30,250 nucleotides of DNA from CAYXBG01 sp964463145 (GCA_964463145.1 CAYXBG010000013.1:1-30250); one strand, 5' to 3'; counted from the first letter of the stretch, positions 1-7,822 are shown. Numbers and translations: made by a program. The notes: a model not told the origin generated them from the letters alone.

Positions 1-1
1 A

Positions 2-361
2 GGCAATCCGATTTTATTGGGGGGTGCAGACGTTTGTTTTGACTGTGTAGGTTCTTCGTCAACCATAGATTTAAGCCTGCGATTTGCGAGCAACCACTCG
101 CGCGTTATTCTTGTAGGCATGCCCGGCCTTCCTAAGGGTGTAGACTGGACCTCAATTTGGTACAAAGAATTGGTCGTAAAGGGGAGCTATACGAGCAGCC
201 CGGCCACTTTTGAAGAGGCCTTGCAGATGATGTTGGGTTTTGAAAAGGTTTTGGAAGGAATGGTAGGAGCGCACTACCCTCTTGAGCGTTTTTCGGACGC
301 CATCCATACAGCCCGGCATTCTGGGCCAAAGGGGATAATGAAAACGGTGTTTGTTCCGTAA
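2..361 (+). CDS. Zinc-type alcohol dehydrogenase (MDR family), C-terminal part
   Basis: This is the last 119 codons of a medium-chain dehydrogenase/reductase; the reading frame is open to the left edge, so the gene begins outside the window. What remains is the end of the NAD(P)-binding fold: GGADVCFDCVGS is the strand and loop that carry the cofactor-contacting acidic and Gly residues, and VILVGMPG is the following strand. The C-terminal tail has the usual LERFSDAIHTA...GPKGIMKTVF pattern, where the 'G-K' turn precedes the last strand. The catalytic zinc ligands lie in the missing N-terminal half, so zinc dependence and substrate cannot be judged here. It converges with the dehydratase gene 26 nt downstream. 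I see no internal damage. The family call is fairly safe; the substrate (threonine, sorbitol or another alcohol) is unknown. Confidence 0.85.
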   Translation, partial: GNPILLGGADVCFDCVGSSSTIDLSLRFASNHSRVILVGMPGLPKGVDWTSIWYKELVVKGSYTSSPATFEEALQMMLGFEKVLEGMVGAHYPLERFSDAIHTARHSGPKGIMKTVFVP

Positions 362-387
362 GGCTCTCTCCGCAGGTGATTGGCCGC

Positions 388-1359
388 TTAGGTCGCGATA
401 TCTAAGAGCAGCGCAGGGTCGATATTGCCCCCGCTAAGAACAGCAACCGTTCCATCAGCCGGAATAGTGCCATCTGCAACGGCAGCTACCGTAATGGCGC
501 CAGAAGGTTCAACAAGCAGCTTTTCGAAGTGCAACAGTGATTTGACCGAGTTCAGTATTGATTCTTCTGAAACAAGCCTAATTTCGTCAACATAGGCTTG
601 AATCATCTTAAAATTCAAGGCTCCGGGGCTATGGGCTCTCAACCCATCGGCGACTGTCTCTGGTTGCTCCAATTCACAAACCTCGCCCTTCTGGCATGAT
701 AAGTAGGCGGCATTTGACCCTTCCGGTTGGACTCCCCAGACCCTGGCGTTAGGGGCCACCATTTTCAACCCGTGAGCTATTCCACTGATTAGCCCACCCC
801 CGCTAACGGGCACTATAATATTTTGAATCTGTGGTAACTGGTCAAAGATCTCAAGGCCTAGAGAGGCATTACCCAGAATGGCATTTTGGTGATCAAATGG
901 GTGAATCTCAGTTCGATCAAGCTCACTGACGATCTTATGAACCATCTGTTGTCGGGCCCCTGCATGGCTTTCGCAAAACACTACCTTTGCGCCCCATTTT
1001 TTAGTTAAGGCGACCTTATGAGGGTTGCTTTTTCGCTCCATGATTACCGTCAAGGGGATCTCGAGCTGGTGGCAGACAAAAGCTGCGGCTTGGCCGAAAT
1101 TTCCAGAGCTGGAAGTTACCAATCCCATCGATCTGGAGGCTTGAGACAATGACAGAATCTGGCCGGCCGCTGCCCTGACCTTGAAAGATTGAGTGTGTTG
1201 GAGATTCTCAGCTTTTAGGTATAAGCCAGAAGTCAGGCCTGACGGAAGAAGAGGAGTTTGCCGAACATACGGGGTCATCCGTCCACGCATTAGCTGTATA
1301 CAGTCTAGCTGTGCTTTTTTTGGGCTATTTGATTTCATTGAGTCGATGGTAGAGATCAT
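388..1359 (-). CDS. PLP-dependent threonine/serine dehydratase-like enzyme (fold type II)
   Basis: This is a 323-residue enzyme of the tryptophan-synthase-beta superfamily, close to threonine dehydratase, serine racemase and the ectoine-pathway EutB group. Visible motifs are QSFKVR with the Schiff-base Lys at residue 60, SSGNFGQ (84-90), which cradles the cofactor ring, PVSGGGL (184-190), the phosphate-binding glycine loop, EPSGA (284-288), and SGGN (309-312), whose Ser normally contacts the pyridine nitrogen. There is no C-terminal ACT domain, so it resembles the short catabolic or racemase-type enzymes rather than allosteric IlvA. Two differences from the common consensus are visible: SFKxRGA is here SFKVRAA, and the glycine loop is SGGGL rather than GGGGL. 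The predicted reaction is deamination of a hydroxy-amino acid to a 2-oxo acid, or racemisation. It stands alone on the minus strand and converges with the alcohol dehydrogenase. The ATG at 1359 gives a normal family length. Confidence 0.85.
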   Translation of the reverse strand: MISTIDSMKSNSPKKAQLDCIQLMRGRMTPYVRQTPLLPSGLTSGLYLKAENLQHTQSFKVRAAAGQILSLSQASRSMGLVTSSSGNFGQAAAFVCHQLEIPLTVIMERKSNPHKVALTKKWGAKVVFCESHAGARQQMVHKIVSELDRTEIHPFDHQNAILGNASLGLEIFDQLPQIQNIIVPVSGGGLISGIAHGLKMVAPNARVWGVQPEGSNAAYLSCQKGEVCELEQPETVADGLRAHSPGALNFKMIQAYVDEIRLVSEESILNSVKSLLHFEKLLVEPSGAITVAAVADGTIPADGTVAVLSGGNIDPALLLDIAT

Positions 1360-1563
1360 AGGCTAAGACCAATCAGTCCCATTCTAAGTTCAATGACCGA
1401 GAAATTTCCATACGAAAGACGTTTGACGCGCTGTAGGGCCAGGGTATCAGTGCCAACGTATCAGCTGGTAGAGCTAGAGCTTAACTGTACTATTTCTGAT
1501 CGCAACCAGGTTCTTTTAGTGTCAAAAGAAAGAAATAACCGTGGCTTCTAGTGTGTCTGACGA

Positions 1564-1593
1564 TTGACCCCATCTTTGGACATCTCGTAGAAT
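1564..1593 (+). promoter_or_regulatory. Sigma70-like promoter for tRNA-Ser
   Basis: TTGACC at 1564-1569 and TAGAAT at 1588-1593 are separated by 18 bp, which matches the -35/-10 spacing of a housekeeping promoter. Transcription would start near 1600, about 24 nt before the mature tRNA. Nothing else in the 264-nt gap before the tRNA (1360-1623) looks coding. This is a motif-based inference. Confidence 0.5.
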
Positions 1594-1623
1594 GGCTCGC
1601 CCGCCCAGGCGACTAAGCAAGAT

Positions 1624-1714
<91 letters not shown>

Positions 1715-1732
1715 GGATCGAAAGAGCGCTCA

Positions 1733-2551
1733 TCAGTGTTCTTCAAGCGCCCCGGGCCTGAGACCGGAAAACCTTGTTGCCCATTGCCAAACCTGACCCT
1801 GACGTCCCCCCTGACGTCTATATTCAAGACCCCATAAAGTGGGCAGCAGGAAACCGTCGACCGACTGGAATTTTCCGAAAGTTTCAATTAACTCTTCGCG
1901 TATTGCTTGCTTGTTTTCCATCCAGGGTGTCGGTTCTCTACGGATGTCTAAAGGCTCAGCGATGCCTCTGTTCAAGGTGACGGTATATGTCGTCTTAACG
2001 TGCCTCCATTCTTGGTCGAGATATATTCGGATAACCATGCTGGCGAACTTACTGACCCGGTATCTGATTTCGTGAAGCTTCTGTTTCTTTTTCCAGCCTC
2101 TGTACCGGATTTTTCGTTTTCGTTCATGATCAAAAAGAGGCCAATTAGGATTCAGGGACCCGCCGAGAAGGCCTTCTCGAATGATACTCGAACGAACATA
2201 GACAAAATTCCCGTAAGGAGAACGTAGGCCGGGGCTGATGAATTCCACGTGCATCTTTTCCCCGTCGTAGGAAAAATGCTCACCTGGAAAATCAGCCCTC
2301 GAAACTCGGAAATCTAAATCGAATTGATCTGGGCCAATTTTCAGCTTCAGTCGACCAGAAGCGAGCCCTGCCACACCCGTCAAAGCTTTGAGTTGGCTGA
2401 CTCCTATGCCATCCATCCTGTGCCAACTCTCGCACGAAACGGAGCAGACATTCTGTCTGTGGATTTCGATGAGCTCTGCCACTGAAATCTTTTGTGCTGA
2501 AACCAGAGGAGTAAGGGCGATAAGCAGCGACGGGAAGATACACAAACGCAT
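1733..2551 (-). CDS. Exported protein of unknown function, acidobacterial type
   Basis: This predicted secreted or periplasmic protein has about 272 residues. The ATG at 2551 is followed by MRLCIFPSLLIALTPLVSAQ, a classical signal peptide with an Ala-X-Ala-like cleavage site; an upstream TTG (2593) would add 14 residues before the signal and is less likely. The mature part is rich in alternating hydrophobic/charged stretches that suggest beta strands. It contains motifs I associate, from memory, with a family common in Acidobacteriota: DFPGEHFSYDG, IIREGLLGGSLNP.WPL, KIRYRGWKKK..LHEIRY and FQSVDGFLLP. The overall pattern recalls LolA-like lipid-binding folds, but I cannot assign a function. 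It sits downstream of the adaptor and ABC ATPase genes on the same strand with a short gap and no obvious ribosome site, so it may be their co-transcribed partner. Its end nearly abuts tRNA-Ser. Confidence 0.75.
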   Translation of the reverse strand: MRLCIFPSLLIALTPLVSAQKISVAELIEIHRQNVCSVSCESWHRMDGIGVSQLKALTGVAGLASGRLKLKIGPDQFDLDFRVSRADFPGEHFSYDGEKMHVEFISPGLRSPYGNFVYVRSSIIREGLLGGSLNPNWPLFDHERKRKIRYRGWKKKQKLHEIRYRVSKFASMVIRIYLDQEWRHVKTTYTVTLNRGIAEPLDIRREPTPWMENKQAIREELIETFGKFQSVDGFLLPTLWGLEYRRQGGRQGQVWQWATRFSGLRPGALEEH

Positions 2552-2618
2552 AGAAAATCCAGTAAATGGGTCCGGCAAGCTCTTGTAATTCAATGTTATA
2601 CCATCGAACTGGCCAGAG

Positions 2619-3308
2619 TCAGGCTGTAACAGTCTCGTTGTCGATCTTTCCGTCTTTTAGGAAAATAATTCGGTCAGCGTGCTCGGCGACCGCAAGTTCA
2701 TGAGTAACCAGAACAACTGTACGGCCATCCCTGTGAAGCTTGTCGAATAGACTCATAATCTCGACTCCAGTTTTAGAGTCAAGATTCCCAGTAGGTTCGT
2801 CAGCTAGCAAGAGAGAGGGAAGGGTTACCAGGGCCCTAGCGATTGCCACTCTCTGGCTCTGGCCACCCGAGAGTTCATTGGGGAAATGATCAATGCGGTC
2901 CCCCAGTCCCACCATTTCTAGGACTTTTTTAGAAGCCTTCCTGCGCTTTGCCGCTCCTTTGCCGGCATAGATGAGGGGGAGTTCAACGTTCTGGCGAGCA
3001 GAGGCTCTTGGGAGAAGGTTAAAGGACTGAAAGACAAACCCTATGTCCTGGTTACGAATATCGGCTAGGGTGTCATCTTGCATGTTACTAACAAGCTGCC
3101 CATTGAAGAGATACTGGCCACGAGACGGGGTGTCGAGGCAACCGATTAGGTTCATAAGTGTGGATTTTCCCGATCCTGAAGGTCCCATAATCGCGAGGTA
3201 TTCGTTTTTGCGAACTTCGAAAGTGACACCATGTAGAGCGTGGATCTTTTCGGAGCCCATGTTGTATGTTTTCCACAGATCGATTGCCTGAAGAAAGGGG
3301 GCAGACAT
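2619..3308 (-). CDS. ABC transporter ATP-binding protein, MacB/LolD type
   Basis: This 229-residue stand-alone nucleotide-binding domain has all ABC motifs: Walker A GPSGSGKST (42-50), Q-loop FVFQSF (92-97), signature LSGGQ (146-150) followed by SQRVAIARAL, Walker B LLLADE (166-171) running into PTGNLD, and switch His203 in VTHE. The SGGQ-QRVAIARAL and ADEPTGNLDS wording is typical of the MacB/LolD/FtsE group, which powers mechanotransmission-type complexes rather than ordinary substrate import. It begins 3 nt after the stop of the adaptor gene, so the two are surely co-transcribed. The expected FtsX-like permease is neither fused nor next door: the following gene is a secreted protein. The ATPase therefore either works with a permease encoded elsewhere or belongs to an incomplete locus. 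The substrate is unknown. Confidence 0.92.
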   Translation of the reverse strand: MSAPFLQAIDLWKTYNMGSEKIHALHGVTFEVRKNEYLAIMGPSGSGKSTLMNLIGCLDTPSRGQYLFNGQLVSNMQDDTLADIRNQDIGFVFQSFNLLPRASARQNVELPLIYAGKGAAKRRKASKKVLEMVGLGDRIDHFPNELSGGQSQRVAIARALVTLPSLLLADEPTGNLDSKTGVEIMSLFDKLHRDGRTVVLVTHELAVAEHADRIIFLKDGKIDNETVTA

Positions 3309-3311
3309 CAG

Positions 3312-4721
3312 CTAATTCCCACCGTTTTTTCTTTGCACAGTTACTGGATCATTGTCTTGCAAATCGCGCAGAATTTTGTAGGGGCCAGTCACTATCTCCA
3401 TGTCTTCCTTTAGCCCAGAGGTTACCTCCACGATTGTTTGCCCGAATATTCCGATGCTGATAGGCAAAAACTCGACCCTATCATTGGTAACCGCAAGCAC
3501 TCCCGTAAACTCCTGTAGAGAATCGCTGTTAATCGTTCTGGCATCTGCTGATTTAATAGGTTGGCCGTTTTCGTCAATCGGATATTCTCGAATAACTAGA
3601 GACTGGATCGGGATTGTCAGGACATTGGAGCGTCTATCAGTAAGGATTTCTGCGGTGCAGCTAAGCCCAGGACGCAATGCTGCGGGAGGGGAGTCTAGTT
3701 GAATGGCCACCCTAAATTCCTTGGCTTGTGAACTGCGGGCTACAATTGCCGAATTCCCGATTTCACTCACTATTCCATGCAAAGGTGATCGAGGCAAGGC
3801 ATCGACCTGGACAACTGTAGTTTGGTCTAATTTGATTGCAACAATATCAGTTTCGTTGACTTCAACCTCGGCCTCAATCACCGAAAGGTCGGCAATTATC
3901 ATTATGGTTGCTGCAGGATTGTTGAGAGTTCCGGGTACTGCTCGTTCGCCAGCCTCCACGTTAAGTTGAGTAATTATGCCTGTCAAGGGCGAGCGAATCA
4001 CAGTTTTGGACAGTGTATCTCTCGCGCTAGCCATGATGGCCTTGTGCTGCTCAACACGACTCTCGGCACTGCGCAGTGAGTTGTGAGTCTGGGACAATAT
4101 CACCTTGGCTGCCGATAGCGCTCCCTTGGCCTGGTTCGCGCGCGCGCGCGCAGCGAGAATCTCTGATTCCGCACCAATAAACTCGCTCTTGGACACCTCA
4201 TATGTATTGCGGCTAATGAGATTCTGTTCAAAAAGTTCTTGCTGACGTTTGAAGCTAGCAGTTTTTAGAAGTAATCCCTGTTCCGCCTTTGAGAAATCAG
4301 CTTCGGCTGCCTGCAGATTGAATCGCGCCCTTCCAACATTGATTTCCTGCAGATTTATTTGGGCAAGACTATTTGCGGATTCCATTGTTGCTGCTTGCAA
4401 CAGCGCTTCCCTTGCACGAGTTTCGGATTGATTTTGTGTTGGATCGATTCTGAGAAGAATGTCACCTTTTTCCACAAGATCTCCATCGGTCACCAGTAGC
4501 TGAGTGATTACACCACTAATTTCGGACTGTAGCTCCACATACTCTTTGGGTTTGATTTCTCCGTTGGCAGTAACTTTGGCCACGAGTTCGTCTACCAGAA
4601 GAACTCGGCCTAGTTGGACTTCGGTGACTTCGCTGCCCAACCGTGAGTAATAGTATGCGCTGACTCCCACGATTAATCCGATTGTGGAGAGAAGAATTAT
4701 GCGGCGCGCGTTTCGGCCCAT
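3312..4721 (-). CDS. Periplasmic adaptor (membrane fusion) protein, MacA/HlyD type
   Basis: This is a 469-residue membrane-fusion protein. A single N-terminal membrane segment (about residues 8-25) anchors it in the inner membrane. The first half of the lipoyl domain follows (about 60-93, with EISGVITQLLVTDGDLVEKGDILLR). A long Ala/Gln/Glu-rich alpha-helical hairpin comes next (about 98-240), then the second lipoyl half (VIRSPLTGIITQLNVEAGE) and beta-barrel/membrane-proximal domains. Such proteins form a hexameric funnel connecting an inner-membrane pump to an outer-membrane channel. It is the first gene of a minus-strand unit with the ABC ATPase 3 nt downstream, which points to a MacAB-like export or lipid/protein extrusion system. 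The hairpin is encoded partly by a pure CG dinucleotide run near 4137-4150. The ATG at 4721 was chosen because the membrane anchor follows directly. Confidence 0.9.
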   Translation of the reverse strand: MGRNARRIILLSTIGLIVGVSAYYYSRLGSEVTEVQLGRVLLVDELVAKVTANGEIKPKEYVELQSEISGVITQLLVTDGDLVEKGDILLRIDPTQNQSETRAREALLQAATMESANSLAQINLQEINVGRARFNLQAAEADFSKAEQGLLLKTASFKRQQELFEQNLISRNTYEVSKSEFIGAESEILAARARANQAKGALSAAKVILSQTHNSLRSAESRVEQHKAIMASARDTLSKTVIRSPLTGIITQLNVEAGERAVPGTLNNPAATIMIIADLSVIEAEVEVNETDIVAIKLDQTTVVQVDALPRSPLHGIVSEIGNSAIVARSSQAKEFRVAIQLDSPPAALRPGLSCTAEILTDRRSNVLTIPIQSLVIREYPIDENGQPIKSADARTINSDSLQEFTGVLAVTNDRVEFLPISIGIFGQTIVEVTSGLKEDMEIVTGPYKILRDLQDNDPVTVQRKNGGN

Positions 4722-4864
4722 ACTCCATTCTACTCCGATTTGGAGCTCGCTTGGTATGTATTTCCCGTATATTCCTTTTGTCTCAATAGGATGTTTCGTG
4801 AAATGCTATTTGAGCTGGTTATGTTTCAGAAAATTCACTGGAAACTTTGGAGGGATATCGATCA

Positions 4865-6085
4865 ATGAGCTTGCTGTCCTACGAAGAGGCCATTGAGCGC
4901 GTCCTGCAAGGCGTGCCTCGCCCCCTTAAAGAATCTTTGCCACTACAGCAAGGCTTGGGTCGAGTTCTAGCGCGGACGATTTCAGCCAACATGCCATTGC
5001 CGCCCTTTCGAAAATCTTTTATGGATGGGTACGCTCTACGGACGGCAGATGTCCAAGATTCCCCCTCTCGGCTTAAGGTGGTTTCCACCTCGGCTGCGGG
5101 GGCTAGCACCACAGCCAAAGTAGGAAAAGGTGAGGCTGTCCAAATTATGACAGGGGCTCCTGTGCCCGCGGGGGCAGATGCTGTGCAGATGGTGGAAAAA
5201 ACCCGTGCTGAGGGGCATAGCGTAGTGATTCTTGAGAGTGTTGAGTTGGGGGCTCACATCGCTGAAGCCGGAAGCGAGATACAGCAGAACGAGCACGCCC
5301 TTAAGGCCGGTACTGTGATTGGTTCTCAGGAAATTGCCCTTCTGGCTACTTTTGGCCATTCCCAGGTTGAAGTGTATTGCCAGCCCCGGGTAAGTGTGAT
5401 CGCTACAGGGGACGAATTAGTCGAGATTGATGCTATGCCTGGCTTCGGTAAGATTCGAAACTCCAATGCATACATGCTTTGGGCGCAGTGTCGGGAGCTG
5501 GGCATGGACATTGAGGTTCAGCCCATTGTTCGAGATGAACCGAAAAAGATCCGAGATGCCATAATGCATGGGCTGAAATCCGACCTTGTTATTTTGACCG
5601 GTGGCGTTTCCATGGGTGAGTTTGACTATGTTCACAGGGTGCTGGCGGAAGAAGAAGTTCAGATTTTTTTCCATAAGGTTGCAATCAAACCCGGCAAACC
5701 CGTTCTTGTGGGTGCAAAGGGCAATAAAATGGTGTTCGGATTGCCTGGCAACCCCATTTCTTCCTTCTTAACTTTCGAGCTTTTTGCCAAGCCTGCCATT
5801 CTGAAGTGGAGTGGTAAACGCCCGCAGGGGCTATTGAAGGTTGTAGCGGTTTTGGATGCAGAGATTAGGCATAAGCCAGGGCGCCTTTTTTTCAAGCCTG
5901 CGTACGTGGTGTCTACGCCGTCAGGATTTTCAGTCACTCCCATTGAAACCCGAGGTTCTGCTGATGTTGTTGGTTTTGCCAAGGCCAATGCGCTAATAAC
6001 CTTGCCTGCTACTGGCGTGGACCTGGTAAAGGGGGCAGCTTTAGAAGTTCTTTTGTTGCCAGGCCGTGTCCATTACCAATGGTGA
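4865..6085 (+). CDS. moeA: Molybdopterin molybdenumtransferase MoeA
   Basis: MoeA inserts molybdate into adenylylated molybdopterin, the last common step of molybdenum cofactor synthesis. The 406-residue protein has the expected features: PPFRKSFMDGYALR (46-59, with the conserved Asp54), TGAPVPAGADAVQMVE (96-111), VIATGDELVE (178-187), the Asp of VRDEP near 224, LTGGVSMGEFDYV (244-256), KPGKP (275-279) and GLPGNPISS (292-300), which together line the cofactor/metal site. The C-terminal domain IV is present. I chose the ATG at 4865 because GGAGGG lies 10 nt upstream; an in-frame TTG at 4847 overlaps that ribosome site. It is divergent from the adaptor gene (143 nt) and convergent with moaC, so two steps of the same pathway lie tail to tail 26 nt apart but cannot share a transcript. 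Confidence 0.97.
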   Translation: MSLLSYEEAIERVLQGVPRPLKESLPLQQGLGRVLARTISANMPLPPFRKSFMDGYALRTADVQDSPSRLKVVSTSAAGASTTAKVGKGEAVQIMTGAPVPAGADAVQMVEKTRAEGHSVVILESVELGAHIAEAGSEIQQNEHALKAGTVIGSQEIALLATFGHSQVEVYCQPRVSVIATGDELVEIDAMPGFGKIRNSNAYMLWAQCRELGMDIEVQPIVRDEPKKIRDAIMHGLKSDLVILTGGVSMGEFDYVHRVLAEEEVQIFFHKVAIKPGKPVLVGAKGNKMVFGLPGNPISSFLTFELFAKPAILKWSGKRPQGLLKVVAVLDAEIRHKPGRLFFKPAYVVSTPSGFSVTPIETRGSADVVGFAKANALITLPATGVDLVKGAALEVLLLPGRVHYQW

Positions 6086-6111
6086 GATAGAGATAGGACG
6101 GGAAAACACCT

Positions 6112-6561
6112 TTATGCTTCTCCTTTGGTTTTTTTGACAAGACATATACCTTCTAAAGTCATTGCTGGGTCCACCGCTTTGCACATGTCGTAAAGAGTTA
6201 GCCCAGCGATGCTTACGGCTGTCAGGGCTTCCATCTCGACGCCCGTGGATCGATGACAAGTTACCTGCGAACGAATCTCAAAGCCGTTCGACTCGGGCTT
6301 AATTGTGACATCGATGTAATCCAAATTTAGACTATGGCAAAGAGGTATCAATGCTGGAGTTTGTTTGGCCGCTTGAATACCAGCTATGCGGGCGATTTCA
6401 AAAGGAGAGCCCTTAGGGAGTGCAAGCTGTTCTACTAGGCGGAGGGTCTCGGGGTTAACCCTTAGATGGCCCTCGGCGACAGCCGTTCGATATTGAGTGA
6501 TTTTGTCACTAACGTCGACCATCCGAACCAGGCCCTGGTCATCAAAATGTGAAAGCTTCAC
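6112..6561 (-). CDS. moaC: Cyclic pyranopterin monophosphate synthase MoaC
   Basis: MoaC acts after the radical-SAM enzyme MoaA and closes the cyclic phosphate to make cPMP, the first stable intermediate of molybdenum cofactor synthesis. Visible motifs include MVDVSDK (14-20), Lys50 in LPKG, the active-site IPLCHSL (72-78), GVEMEALTAVS (107-117) and YDMCKA (124-129), with Asp125 and Lys128 corresponding to the catalytic Asp/Lys pair of the E. coli enzyme. The protein is 149 residues and ends in LVKKTKGEA, lacking the usual GGKSG-type tail (see findings). It starts at GTG (6561), with AAAGGA about 8 nt upstream. No MoaA, MoaB, MoaE or MoaD gene is in the window. Confidence 0.95.
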   Translation of the reverse strand: MKLSHFDDQGLVRMVDVSDKITQYRTAVAEGHLRVNPETLRLVEQLALPKGSPFEIARIAGIQAAKQTPALIPLCHSLNLDYIDVTIKPESNGFEIRSQVTCHRSTGVEMEALTAVSIAGLTLYDMCKAVDPAMTLEGICLVKKTKGEA

Positions 6562-6782
6562 AGGCTTTTCCTTTCCGGTTTTTCTTTAGTTGTATACGAA
6601 CTCTTGAATAATCGAGATTGCGTTTATTGTCTTGATTCTATGTCAATAGGTGGTAGATGGTGAATAAAAGCGTCGGAGGACATCGGCAAAACGGATGCGC
6701 TTTGGTGGCTAACAGGAATTCCGGTCCTCTGGATATGTCAATACAGTGTAATCTGCAGGGTTAGCTATACTGAGGGAGCGTT
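6562..6782. other. Divergent intergenic region with a bulged hairpin and 10-bp direct repeats
   Basis: This 221-bp gap lies between the starts of moaC (minus) and the VWFA gene (plus). It contains the 10-mer TATGTCAATA twice, at 6639-6648 and 6734-6743. It also holds an inverted repeat in which GAGGAC (6676-6681) and CGG (6684-6686) can pair with CCG (6721-6723) and GTCCTC (6724-6729), leaving a 2-nt bulge. A TATACT at 6766-6771 could be a -10 element, but it lies very close to the GTG. I see no reading frame here that looks real. Confidence 0.45.
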
Positions 6783-7790
6783 GTGAGTAATTTTTGGAAA
6801 GTTTTCGTAGAACCCATGGTCGTTCTTCTGTTGGTCGCCGGGGCGTCTTATGCGCAGAATCTGGAAGAAGACGACTTCAAGATTGGGGTTTCTGTTAACC
6901 AGGTTTTCCTGTCTGTTACCGCCCGCACCCTTGGCGAAGGGGGTTTCTACAAGGGCCTCACTAGGGAGCATTTTCAGGTTTTTGAAGATGGGGTTCAGCA
7001 AGAAATCATCAATTTTACCCAAGAAGCCGTACCAGTCAGCGTTGTACTCTTAATCGACGCTAGTGGCAGCACTCGTTACAGTCAATCTTCCATTCGGTTG
7101 GCTGCTGTGAGATTTGCCGAGAGTCTTGACCCTGAAGATCAGATTGCAATTGTCACATTTAACGATGCGCCTCGACTCATTCTGGAATGGGGTAACGATC
7201 TGGCAAATGTCCGGCACGCCCTGGAGACGATCTATGCCAAAGGGCCCACGGTCATGAATGATGCTCTTTATGTAACCTTTGACGATCTGCTTAAGGATGT
7301 CCCTGGCAAAAAAGCTGTTTTGATGCTAACGGATGGAGTGGACACTACGAGCCAGATGAGCATGAATGCTGCTATCGAACTGGCCGGCCGATCAGAGGCC
7401 ATCGTATATGTTGTATCGAGGCTTGACGAATATTGGGCTGGGGCCATTGGCTTTCGTCAGCAAATCCGAAGTCTCGGGCGTCTTATTCCCAACGAATTAA
7501 CAGATGCTTACATTCTGGAAGCCAAAAAGGGCCTGCAACGGTTGGCTAACGTCACTGGAGGTCGAGTGCTAGAGGCCGGGAGATTCGGTAGTCTGAGTGA
7601 GGTCTATCAGGCCGTGGCAGACGAGCTCAAAAACCAGTACTACTTGTCTTATGAACCCTCCAACGGAGAGCAAGATGGCGGCTGGCGCAGTGTTGAAATT
7701 CGAGCCCTGGAATTGGGAGTCTCAGTTACGACACGTCAGGGCTATTTTGCACCGGGGCAAGCCGGGCCGGAATCTGCAAACGATCCGTAG
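6783..7790 (+). CDS. Secreted VWFA-related acidobacterial domain protein
   Basis: This 335-residue protein has an N-terminal signal peptide (about 1-24, ending ASYA-Q), then a short beta region with FQVFEDGVQQEIINF, and a von Willebrand A domain. The metal-ion site signature D-x-S-x-S is intact in LLIDASGSTRYS (Asp92, Ser94, Ser96), and MLTDGVDTTS supplies a later acidic loop. The end, VEIRALELGVSVTTRQGYFAPGQ, is the closing pattern of the family known as 'VWFA-related acidobacterial domain'. The molecular role of the family is unknown; VWA domains usually bind proteins through the metal site. It starts at GTG (6783) behind a GAGGGA ribosome site. It is divergent from moaC and about 100 nt upstream of the SUF regulator, which has its own promoter, so the two are probably separate units. 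A longer paralogue lies at 15479-16951. Confidence 0.88.
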   Translation: MSNFWKVFVEPMVVLLLVAGASYAQNLEEDDFKIGVSVNQVFLSVTARTLGEGGFYKGLTREHFQVFEDGVQQEIINFTQEAVPVSVVLLIDASGSTRYSQSSIRLAAVRFAESLDPEDQIAIVTFNDAPRLILEWGNDLANVRHALETIYAKGPTVMNDALYVTFDDLLKDVPGKKAVLMLTDGVDTTSQMSMNAAIELAGRSEAIVYVVSRLDEYWAGAIGFRQQIRSLGRLIPNELTDAYILEAKKGLQRLANVTGGRVLEAGRFGSLSEVYQAVADELKNQYYLSYEPSNGEQDGGWRSVEIRALELGVSVTTRQGYFAPGQAGPESANDP

Positions 7791-7822
7791 GCGAGTCACC
7801 CTCCCCGACAACCTTTGCGCAG

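Noticed and set aside
2549..2593. TTG 2593 as start of the exported protein
   Set aside because: It would place 14 residues before a complete signal peptide; ATG 2551 is more plausible although its ribosome site is weak.
6562..6782. Molybdenum-cofactor riboswitch upstream of moaC
   Set aside because: A structured element exists, but I could not match it to the known Moco motif and it is far from the moaC start.
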